NCBI GenBank assembly: GCA_022360105.1
Contig: JAKSDL010000852.1
Location: 1-25,826, forward strand
Direction: 5' to 3'
Length of the DNA: 25,826 bases
Source of the DNA: Pseudomonadota bacterium
GTDB lineage: Bacteria; SAR324; XYD2-FULL-50-16; JAHJRI01
Part shown: piece by piece, positions 7,992 to 14,990 of the stretch
Position numbering within the stretch: the first letter of the stretch is position 1
How the letters are laid out: every line of letters starts with the position of its first letter
The notes under the pieces: generated by a model
What the model was told of the DNA's origin: nothing
What the model saw: only the letters and a program-made list of their open reading frames with translations
Databases searched by the model: none
Position numbers and translations under genes: made by a program

Positions 7992-8061
7992 AACCCGGAC
8001 AAGATTCGGCTTGTCCTCAATACATTGCTTGACTTCGGCCAAACCAAATCTTATCCGGGTT
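7992..8061 (+). other. Two mutually exclusive RNA hairpins between the rpiB-like gene and dhaK
   Basis: A long stem forms between AACCCGGACAAGATT (7992-8006) and AATCTTATCCGGGTT (8047-8061), 14 of 15 pairs. A compact hairpin, GGACAAG/CTTGTCC (7997-8016, 6-nt loop), uses the same left arm. Only one can form at a time, as in an attenuator, though no T-tract follows. The arm AACCCGG-CAAG also occurs at 1688, so a dispersed palindromic repeat is the plainer reading. Confidence 0.5.
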
Positions 8062-8163
8062 CCGATCTGATTATGTGGAATACATTTACTAAAAGTGGCT
8101 CAGAAAGCTGCCAACTTCACATCTCGATACAGATGATAAATTTTTGAAATATAGGGAGGACGT

Positions 8164-9162
8164 ATGCAAAAGATTATCAATAATCCTCAAGATGTAGTGG
8201 ATGAAATGGTGGAAGGTTATGTCAAGGCATTGCCGAACATTGTCTCTAAAACAGAAAATCCCAGGGTGTTGAAATTTAAGGATGCACCAGTGGCTAACAA
8301 GGTCGGCATTGTCACAGGTGGTGGTTCCGGGCACAAACCGGCATTTGCCGGGTATATCGGGAAAAACCTGGTGGATGCTGTGGCCGTGGGAGAGATTTTT
8401 TCATCCCCACCTGCTCAAATGTTTTTTGACGCCTTCAAAGCAGCTGATGCTGGAAAAGGAGTCGCCTGTCTTTACGGTAACTATGCCGGTGACAACATGA
8501 ACGTGAAAATGGCGATCGAAATGATTGCCGACGAAGGTGTGGAAGTAAAAACCGTCGTTGCCAATGACGATGTTCCCTCGGCTCCCAAAGATCGCCTGGA
8601 TGATAGAAGAGGTGTGGCCGGGGAAATTTTGATGTGGAAAGTGGGCGGTGCCAAAGCCTCTATGGGAGGATCATTGGATGAAGTCATTGCCGTATCCCAA
8701 AAAGCCATCGATAACACCCGCAGTATGGGAATCGGATTAAGCCCCTGTACAATACCTGAGGTCGGACACCCTAATTTCACGATTGAAGAGGGAAAGATGG
8801 AAGTGGGAATCGGTCATCATGGCGAGCCGGGACTGGAAGTTGTTCCACTTGAAACCTCCAAACAAATTGCCAAGCGGATGGCAGACATAATCTTGCCGGA
8901 TCTCCCCTTCCAATCGGGCGATGATGTGACGGTTCTGATATCAGGTCTGGGATCTACTCCTCCCATGGAACAGTTTATTCTCTTCAATGAAGTTAAATTG
9001 CTGCTGGATGAAGCCGGTATCAATGTTTACAGACCATATGTCGGTGACTATTTTACTTCTTTGGAAATGGCCGGTGTGACCCTCACCATCATGAAAATGG
9101 ATGAAGACCTGAAAACATGCATCGATTACCCGGCAGAATCATGGGGATTAACCCAGTTTTAA
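8164..9162 (+). CDS. dhaK: Dihydroxyacetone kinase family, substrate-binding subunit DhaK (probable erythrulose kinase)
   Basis: Ketose kinase subunit of 332 residues. The sites known from E. coli DhaK are present at matching places: His57 in VTGGGSGHKP, Asp110 in NYAGDNMNV, and the His that forms a covalent hemiaminal with the ketone, His219 in VGIGHHGEPG. The ATG follows GGGAGGA closely. The DhaL partner gene follows after 11 bp. There is no DhaM or other PTS protein here, and no glycerol dehydrogenase, so ordinary dihydroxyacetone use is not indicated. With the TIM-barrel and RpiB-like genes upstream, an erythrulose kinase (LerK/DerK type, cytosolic, ATP-dependent) is the better guess. Bipartite kinases of this type are known for tetruloses. 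Confidence 0.92.
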   Translation: MQKIINNPQDVVDEMVEGYVKALPNIVSKTENPRVLKFKDAPVANKVGIVTGGGSGHKPAFAGYIGKNLVDAVAVGEIFSSPPAQMFFDAFKAADAGKGVACLYGNYAGDNMNVKMAIEMIADEGVEVKTVVANDDVPSAPKDRLDDRRGVAGEILMWKVGGAKASMGGSLDEVIAVSQKAIDNTRSMGIGLSPCTIPEVGHPNFTIEEGKMEVGIGHHGEPGLEVVPLETSKQIAKRMADIILPDLPFQSGDDVTVLISGLGSTPPMEQFILFNEVKLLLDEAGINVYRPYVGDYFTSLEMAGVTLTIMKMDEDLKTCIDYPAESWGLTQF

Positions 9163-9173
9163 AAGGGAATGTT

Positions 9174-9818
9174 ATGAAAGAATCGTTTTCAAACCAGGAA
9201 GGAATCCGCATCGTGGAAGATATGATTGGTGTGATACAGGAAAACAAGCAGTATCTGAGCGATATTGACGGAGCCATTGGGGACGGAGATCACGGTATCA
9301 ATATGAACAAGGGATTCACCATGTGTGCGGAACAACTGGCATCCTCCCCTGGAGATTTGAGCCAAGGACTGAAAACCCTATCTTCGATTTTGATGATGAA
9401 GATCGGCGGATCCATGGGGCCGCTATATGGTATGTTGTACAAGGCAATGGCCAAAGCCTGCGAAGGTAAGGAGGTGATAGACGGCAATATTGTCGGCGAT
9501 ATGTTAGCCCGTGGGTTGGCCGATTTACAAAAAATAAGTGATGCCAAGCCCGGCGATAAAACCTTGATGGACTGCCTCGTTCCTGCCGAAGCAGCTTACC
9601 GAAATGCCCTGGATAATGGTGCCTCGCTTAAAGAAGCCCTGGGTGCCATGAAAGCGGCAGCTGAAACGGGAAAAAACTCAACCGAAGAAATGGTTGCCAA
9701 AAAAGGTCGATCCAGCCGCCTGGGAGAGCGCTCACGCGGAGTGATAGATGCAGGAGCCGCTTCTTGCTGTCTCTTGTTAAGCTCAATGGCAGATTCCATT
9801 GATAGTCTAACAGAATAG
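9174..9818 (+). CDS. dhaL: Dihydroxyacetone kinase family, nucleotide-binding subunit DhaL
   Basis: Nucleotide-binding partner of DhaK, 214 residues and so of normal DhaL length. The Mg-ADP/ATP binding aspartates are in SDIDGAIGDGDHG (D32, D37, D39), and the C-terminal GRSSRLGERSRGVIDAGA segment is typical. The start chosen is ATG 9174, preceded by AGGGA with a 6-nt gap; a longer frame begins at 9117 but lies inside dhaK. Without a DhaM phosphodonor nearby, the likely phosphate source is ATP rather than PEP. A long inverted repeat follows the stop. Confidence 0.92.
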   Translation: MKESFSNQEGIRIVEDMIGVIQENKQYLSDIDGAIGDGDHGINMNKGFTMCAEQLASSPGDLSQGLKTLSSILMMKIGGSMGPLYGMLYKAMAKACEGKEVIDGNIVGDMLARGLADLQKISDAKPGDKTLMDCLVPAEAAYRNALDNGASLKEALGAMKAAAETGKNSTEEMVAKKGRSSRLGERSRGVIDAGAASCCLLLSSMADSIDSLTE

Positions 9819-9830
9819 CCATTAAAAAAC

Positions 9831-9896
9831 CCTTGATCTGCTCTACTTGCTTTTATCCATCTATTTAAAGTTTCCTCCGTGTAGGGCAGATCAAGG
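9831..9896 (+). other. Long inverted repeat after dhaL
   Basis: CCTTGATCTGCTCTAC (9831-9846) pairs with GTAGGGCAGATCAAGG (9881-9896): 16 pairs with one G-U and a 34-nt loop. It may end or stabilise the dhaL transcript. No T-tract follows, so it is not a standard intrinsic terminator. Confidence 0.6.
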
Positions 9897-10057
9897 TTGA
9901 TAGATTCATTTTAAGGTTTTAATAAAATATGCCAGCGTCTTAGTCCACAAACTGATAACCGATAACGCCTTGAAAACCAGAATTAAAACCTTTATTTGCA
10001 GGCTAGATCAAGCCTTACTAAACCCGAAAATGTGAAAAATTATTTTTAAAGGTAACC

Positions 10058-10606
10058 ATGAATCCGGAACTGGAAAAAGAAGTCAGGTCTGAGTACAGCG
10101 ACTTGCTGGTTAAATCAGGTTTTCCCGTATCGAAAAACGAGTTGGAAATGCTGGAAGTGAACGACCTTGGACTGGGGGATATTCGTAAAGAAGGATTTGC
10201 TTTTATCGATATTTTGAGAACCAAACGTCTGAGAATCACAATATTGATGCTATTGCCAAATCAAAGTCTGCCCCAGCATGTTCATCCTCCCTATGAAGAG
10301 GAAATCGGAAAAGAGGAGACTATCCGGGTAATATTCGGTCAAACCAAAGTGTATTCCGCCAAAGACAACCAGGAAGATGAACCAATTCTTATTCCCACGG
10401 GCAAGGAAAAATACTATACAGCCAGGCATGAAACCAAACTGGAACAAGGGCAGCAGTTCACGGTAACTCCCAATACAAATCACTGGTTCCAGGGGGGTAG
10501 TGAAGGAGCTGTTAACATCTGCTTTCAAAACAGGGTGGATGAAACCCGCAACATCTTTTTTGATCCCAAGAGTGAAGGCTGTTTAATTATGCCTGAAGAC
10601 GAATAG
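10058..10606 (+). CDS. D-lyxose/D-mannose-type ketol-isomerase (cupin)
   Basis: Single-domain cupin of 182 residues resembling D-lyxose ketol-isomerase, which interconverts D-lyxose and D-xylulose (and D-mannose and D-fructose) with a divalent metal. Metal ligand candidates are H74 and H76 in PQHVHPPYEEEIGKEET, a Glu in that segment, and H142 in NTNHWFQGG. The ATG has AAAGGT four bases upstream. It sits 239 bp after dhaL, across an inverted repeat and a diverged dispersed repeat, so it may have its own promoter. Its natural substrate in this cluster is unclear: it could feed a pentose into the pentose phosphate pathway or isomerise an unusual pentose. Family call is good, substrate unsure. 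Confidence 0.8.
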   Translation: MNPELEKEVRSEYSDLLVKSGFPVSKNELEMLEVNDLGLGDIRKEGFAFIDILRTKRLRITILMLLPNQSLPQHVHPPYEEEIGKEETIRVIFGQTKVYSAKDNQEDEPILIPTGKEKYYTARHETKLEQGQQFTVTPNTNHWFQGGSEGAVNICFQNRVDETRNIFFDPKSEGCLIMPEDE

Positions 10607-10666
10607 CCAGTCACTGTAGTTCAAGCATTTATCTTGTCAATCAAAAGTAAACGATCCCACCTGTCC

Positions 10667-10690
10667 CCACCCTGATAGCTGTCTGGGTGG
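10667..10690 (+). other. Hairpin before the transaldolase gene
   Basis: CCACCC (10667-10672) pairs with GGGTGG (10685-10690) over a 12-nt loop. It lies between the cupin stop and the GGAG of the transaldolase, 32 bp before its ATG. The possible upstream GTG at 10687 lies within the stem, which argues against that codon as the start. Confidence 0.4.
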
Positions 10691-10722
10691 ATCAGAATAT
10701 TGACGCAACCTGGAGCAATTCG

Positions 10723-11682
10723 ATGCAAGACAAGCTGACTCAACTGAAAAACGTGACCGTAGTTGTCGCTGATACCGGCGATATCAACTCAATTCGAAAA
10801 TACGCACCGGAAGATGCCACAACCAATCCGTCACTGATATACAAAGCGGCTCAAATGGAGGAATATTCCCATTTGGTAAATGATGCCCTGATGTGGGCCG
10901 CTGACCAGGGGGGTGGTGAGAAAGCGAAAATAGATAATACCCTGGATTACCTGGCAGTGAGCTTTGGCAGGGAAATTCTCAATATTGTGCCCGGAAGAAT
11001 CTCAACCGAGGTGGATGCCCGACTTTCTTTTGATTCTGAGCAGACCATCAAACGAGCCAGAAAGCTTATTCAGTTATATGAAAACGAGGGCATCCCCAAA
11101 AACCGTGTGTTGATAAAAATCGCGGCAACCTGGGAAGGCATCCGGGCTGCTGAAATTTTGGAAAAAGAGGATATCAACTGCAATTTAACCCTGCTGTTTG
11201 GAACGGCTCAAGCAATTGCCTGCGCTGAAGCCGGTGTATTTTTGATTTCTCCTTTTGTAGGACGAATTCTGGATTGGTTTAAAAACAATGAAGGTAAAGA
11301 ATACACGGCTGAAACAGATCCCGGTGTGCAATCTGTTAAGTGGATCTATAATTATTACAAGAAGTTTCAATATCGCACGATCGTGATGGGAGCCAGTTTT
11401 AGAAACGTTGGTGAAATTGAAGAGCTGGCCGGATGTGACCGCTTAACCATAGGACCTAATTTTCTTGAGGAACTGCAATCAGACAAAGGAACTCTTTCAC
11501 AAAAATTAAATCCTGAATCAGACTTTCCGGCAGAACTGGAAAAGATCAGCCTGGATGAAAAAACCTTTCGCTGGATGATGAATGAAGATGCCATGGCAAC
11601 CGAAAAACTGGCAGAGGGTATCCGTAATTTTAGCGCCGACTTAAGACGATTGGAAACATTTGTGAAAAAGCAGGTTGAATAG
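10723..11682 (+). CDS. tal: Transaldolase, TalB type
   Basis: Transaldolase, pentose phosphate pathway: erythrose 4-phosphate + fructose 6-phosphate <-> sedoheptulose 7-phosphate + glyceraldehyde 3-phosphate. With the chosen ATG the protein has 319 residues, close to E. coli TalB. The catalytic residues fall at the E. coli numbers: D17 in VVADTGD, N35 in TTNPSL and Schiff-base K132 in IKIAATWEG. The start is supported by GGAG with a 7-nt gap and by the N-terminus [10 protein letters not shown]; an in-frame GTG at 10687 would add 12 residues but has no ribosome site. Placed after DhaKL and the RpiB-like gene, it is the logical consumer of erythrose 4-phosphate. Confidence 0.95.
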   Translation: MQDKLTQLKNVTVVVADTGDINSIRKYAPEDATTNPSLIYKAAQMEEYSHLVNDALMWAADQGGGEKAKIDNTLDYLAVSFGREILNIVPGRISTEVDARLSFDSEQTIKRARKLIQLYENEGIPKNRVLIKIAATWEGIRAAEILEKEDINCNLTLLFGTAQAIACAEAGVFLISPFVGRILDWFKNNEGKEYTAETDPGVQSVKWIYNYYKKFQYRTIVMGASFRNVGEIEELAGCDRLTIGPNFLEELQSDKGTLSQKLNPESDFPAELEKISLDEKTFRWMMNEDAMATEKLAEGIRNFSADLRRLETFVKKQVE

Positions 11683-11707
11683 AGCCAATCAGTAGGGTTA
11701 TTGAAAA

Positions 11708-11736
11708 TTGAAAATACATTATCAAATTGATATGAT
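11708..11736 (+). promoter_or_regulatory. Probable sigma70-type promoter of the chemoreceptor gene
   Basis: TTGAAA (11708-11713), a 17-bp spacer and TATGAT (11731-11736). A strong AGGAGGAGG lies at 11746-11754 but is not at a useful distance from ATG 11800. It could serve a 14-codon frame starting GTG 11754 or TTG 11775 that ends one base before that ATG. Confidence 0.55.
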
Positions 11737-11799
11737 TAAATATCTAGGAGGAGGTGAATTTAAATAAAGTAATTTTGAACAAATCTATCCGGGAATGAT

Positions 11800-13950
11800 A
11801 TGAAAAACTTGAAGCTCAGAACCAAGCTTATTGTTTATACAGTCAGTGTCATTGTATTTATGATGGTTTTGTCTTTAATCACTGTATCATTAATAATTTA
11901 TCGACAAAACAGAGCAAATTCCAACAAGCTCCTCACTCAAGCGTTGGATACTGTTCGAGAAGAGTTATCAGTAGTCGGTGACAAACTGATCACAAATGGC
12001 AAGCAGGTCGCAGCAAAGGACAACTTGGCTTCAAGTATCCATTATCTTACCCAGTTTGCGTCAACCGGCGAAATGGATATGACAACCAAGATGATCTATC
12101 GGGAAATTGCCGGAACCTTATTAACAATCAGCCAAACAGCCAAGCTTAACAGTTCAACCATCTACGATGCCAAAGGGAACCTGGTTGTGTTTGTGGAATC
12201 TGCGCCGGAATTAAGTATTGCCGGTTATCCGCTCCAAAATGATTTTGAAGTAGCTGAATTAAAAGCAGGAGATCAACTAAACTTCAATTCCTGGAAGGTT
12301 TCGAACGCTCATTCCCATATCCCAAAAAAATCAAACGAGGCTGTTCTGGCTGAGCCTGCAATAAACTTCATTGCTTCAAATAAATATCTTTCACTGATAG
12401 CAAACATTCCGATTGAAACTGTCCAGTACAACTCTGAAACCGATAAAGACGAAAGTGTATTTTTGGGTTATGTTCAGTTCAGCCATAATCTGGAAGACTC
12501 TTTTTTGGCGCGATTGTCAAAACTGACGGGAGCAGAGCTAAATACCTACCTTCCTAACGGGTTCAGTGCAGGAAGTTTACCGGCTGCAAATGATTTTGAT
12601 CTTAGTATTTTTCCTGAAACAGCAGAAAACTGGATCCTTAAACAACAGGTTACTTCGTTGTCAGATTTTGAATTGGAAAGTGAATCGTTTTTTAACGGAA
12701 ACCTTCCCATTTATTCCAAAACAGGAAAGCTCCTTGGTGCCATATCCGGATTTCATTCCAAACACGTAGCTTTGTCCAATACGACACAGATGATAGAAAT
12801 TTTAATCCTTGTGTTTTTCGGTTGTACTATCATTGTGCTCCCCCTCGCATATTTGTTTGGTCGCAACATGGCACGTCCGCTGGAGGAACTGACAACGGGC
12901 CTGACAAACGTTGTTGAGACTGGAAAATTCACCAGTCGTGTATCCCTCAAGGGAAAGGACGAAGCTGGAATGATAGCAAAATCGTTCAATAGTTTGATGG
13001 ACTCCCTGCAGGATGCAATGGAGGGAATAAGCTCTGTTATGAGCGGATTGGCTTCCGGCAGCTTGTCCAAAAAAATGAATGGGATCTATAACGGCGATCT
13101 TTTTGATTTGCAAAGCAATACAAATAAATCGATGGCTTTGATTGCTGCTACCATATCACATGTGTTAGAAGCCGGAAGGGAAGTTCAGGCTGATTCAGAC
13201 GACCTGTCAGACACTTCCCACGCTTTGGCCAGTGGTACAACAGAGCAAGCGGCATCCCTACAGCAGATTGCATCTTCCATGAAAGAAATCACGGAAAAAG
13301 CTCGGACCAATAGTGAGAACTCGGAACGTTCTCAAGAGCAGACCGAACGCATCATGAGCGTTGTACGCCGGGGCAATAAGCAAATGGAAAGCATGTTGGA
13401 ATCCATAAATGCCATCAGCGATGCTAGTAACAGGGTGTCTAAAATCATTCAGGTCATTGATGATATTGCCTTTCAAACTAATCTACTGGCACTCAACGCA
13501 TCAGTTGAAGCAGCCCGTGCCGGAAAGTACGGGAAGGGATTTGCTGTAGTGGCTGATGAGGTCAGAAATCTCGCTGCCAGGAGTGTGGCCTCAGCAAACG
13601 AAACTGCAGAATTGATCAATTTGTCTCAAAAAGAAGTTGAAAATGGAGTGAAACATGCTGATTTAACTGCATCTGTCCTGTCTGAAATCATCACCAATGT
13701 GGAAGAATCCCAAAAACTGATACAGGCAATATCAAAGGACTCACAGCAACAAAACCAGGGAATAGCAGAGATAGACAACGGTCTGGAGCAAGTGAATGGT
13801 GTTGTACAACAAAACTCAGCTATTTCAGACAAAGCAGCCGCACTGGCAAAAAATCTTTCTGTGCATGCAACACGACTAATGGAACTGATGCGACAATTTC
13901 GAAAAGATGAACCGGTGGAAATGGATTATCCGCTATTGGAAGAATCCTGA
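11800..13950 (+). CDS. Methyl-accepting chemotaxis protein
   Basis: Transmembrane chemoreceptor of 716 residues that signals to CheA-CheW. Order: TM1 at about residues 10-32 (LIVYTVSVIVFMMVLSLITV), a periplasmic ligand domain of about 300 residues, TM2 at about 330-352 (IEILILVFFGCTIIVLPLAY), HAMP (MARPLEELTTGL onward), then a long coiled coil with the conserved tip IAFQTNLLALNASVEAARAG and GKGFAVVADEVRNLA. The ligand domain is Cache-like in size, but I cannot assign a ligand. ATG start with GGGA upstream. The 3' end overlaps the convergent oxidoreductase gene by 25 bp. Its place between two catabolic blocks suggests taxis towards the same nutrient; no copy of the palindromic operator is seen in its promoter. 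Confidence 0.93.
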   Translation: MKNLKLRTKLIVYTVSVIVFMMVLSLITVSLIIYRQNRANSNKLLTQALDTVREELSVVGDKLITNGKQVAAKDNLASSIHYLTQFASTGEMDMTTKMIYREIAGTLLTISQTAKLNSSTIYDAKGNLVVFVESAPELSIAGYPLQNDFEVAELKAGDQLNFNSWKVSNAHSHIPKKSNEAVLAEPAINFIASNKYLSLIANIPIETVQYNSETDKDESVFLGYVQFSHNLEDSFLARLSKLTGAELNTYLPNGFSAGSLPAANDFDLSIFPETAENWILKQQVTSLSDFELESESFFNGNLPIYSKTGKLLGAISGFHSKHVALSNTTQMIEILILVFFGCTIIVLPLAYLFGRNMARPLEELTTGLTNVVETGKFTSRVSLKGKDEAGMIAKSFNSLMDSLQDAMEGISSVMSGLASGSLSKKMNGIYNGDLFDLQSNTNKSMALIAATISHVLEAGREVQADSDDLSDTSHALASGTTEQAASLQQIASSMKEITEKARTNSENSERSQEQTERIMSVVRRGNKQMESMLESINAISDASNRVSKIIQVIDDIAFQTNLLALNASVEAARAGKYGKGFAVVADEVRNLAARSVASANETAELINLSQKEVENGVKHADLTASVLSEIITNVEESQKLIQAISKDSQQQNQGIAEIDNGLEQVNGVVQQNSAISDKAAALAKNLSVHATRLMELMRQFRKDEPVEMDYPLLEES

Positions 13951-14990
13951 TTGGTAAGTGAGTCTATAAAGTCGTTTAGTTGGACCTGCTTTTTTTTCTC
14001 ATTGGAGTGATAAATGGCTTCCTCGACATATAAATTGGCAAGATAATCACGACCTGCGTTTTCGATACCAGTACCCTGTTCCAGGTGGTTCATGACATGA
14101 GATAGCAATCCGTAAACACAATCTCCACTGAAATTCATGTTGTTCCATTCGTATGCCAGTTCGGTTTCCGATTGTCCATGTGGTTTCCACCACAAACGGC
14201 CGTATCCATCCAGTCTCAAAACACCCAGGGAGCCTTCCAGAAACATTTCGCCGAAGGTTAAGCGGCAATAATCCGCCACATGATCATTCAAGCGGCTGCC
14301 ATCAAACAAACCGGAGGAACCGTTTTCAAATTCAAAAATAACATATCCGGCATCTTCCCCGGTGATTACGGGGTTGATTTGACGCAGATACGCGTAGACC
14401 GATTTTACCTCTCCGCACAGGTAACGAAAGGTGTCGATGAAATGAATACCGGTTTCATGAATTAAAAAACGATTTAATTTTTGAAAATAGGGCTGCCTGT
14501 CCAGATATGCGCCGGGGCCTTGTCCATCACCAGGTCTGAAACGAAAGAGGATGTTATGGATATCCCCCAGGTGACCTTGTTTAATAAACTCTTTGGACTT
14601 GCGAAACCAGGGCATAAATCGAAAATTTTCATGAATAACCAATAGAATCCCGGAATCTTCGGCTTTCCCAATAAGTTCTCTGGCCTCAGCGAAGGAAGGC
14701 GAAAGGGGTTTTTGACAAATAATGTTGATTCCGCGTTTTGCTGCCTCTTTTACGTATTGAAGGTGGGTTTTGGAAGGAGAGATAATATCCAGAATATCTG
14801 GCTGGATCTCATCCAGCATCTGGGATACCTGGTTGTAAACCTTGGGGACACCAAAATCCTTGGCGCATTGTTCGGCTTTTTCGATGTCGGTGTCACACAA
14901 TGCTGCAATCTGTACGGAATCGATACGGTTCCAGGCCTCGTAATGATTACGAGCAAAATACCCCGTTCCTACTGCTGCGATCCGATACAT
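13926..14990 (-). CDS. Gfo/Idh/MocA-family NAD(P)-dependent sugar oxidoreductase
   Basis: Cytosolic dehydrogenase of 354 residues. The N-terminal Rossmann domain begins MYRIAAVGTGYFARNHYEAW. The usual EKP catalytic motif is Gln-Lys-Pro (Q93-K94-P95), keeping the Lys. The second catalytic segment is HETGIHFIDTF (H178-D186). Family members oxidise sugars, inositols or sugar lactones at C1 or C3; D-apiose dehydrogenase (ApsD) is one known member. The start ATG has GAGGAG about 7 nt upstream and lies 44 nt inside the upstream dehydrogenase gene, pointing to coupled translation. Its 3' end overlaps the convergent chemoreceptor gene by 25 bp. A sugar-to-lactone step upstream of the SMP-30 protein is an attractive but unproven role. 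Confidence 0.9.
   Translation of the reverse strand: MYRIAAVGTGYFARNHYEAWNRIDSVQIAALCDTDIEKAEQCAKDFGVPKVYNQVSQMLDEIQPDILDIISPSKTHLQYVKEAAKRGINIICQKPLSPSFAEARELIGKAEDSGILLVIHENFRFMPWFRKSKEFIKQGHLGDIHNILFRFRPGDGQGPGAYLDRQPYFQKLNRFLIHETGIHFIDTFRYLCGEVKSVYAYLRQINPVITGEDAGYVIFEFENGSSGLFDGSRLNDHVADYCRLTFGEMFLEGSLGVLRLDGYGRLWWKPHGQSETELAYEWNNMNFSGDCVYGLLSHVMNHLEQGTGIENAGRDYLANLYVEEAIYHSNEKKKQVQLNDFIDSLTNQDSSNSG

Noticed and set aside
9117..9173. Longer start for DhaL inside dhaK
   Set aside because: ATG 9174 has a ribosome site and gives the family-length N-terminus; the extra 19 residues are a shadow of dhaK.
8164..9818. Ordinary glycerol/dihydroxyacetone utilisation
   Set aside because: No DhaM, PTS protein, glycerol dehydrogenase or glycerol facilitator nearby; the neighbours are tetrulose-type isomerases.
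10687..10722. GTG 10687 as the transaldolase start
   Set aside because: It lies in a hairpin stem without a ribosome site; ATG 10723 has GGAG and puts all catalytic residues at TalB numbering.
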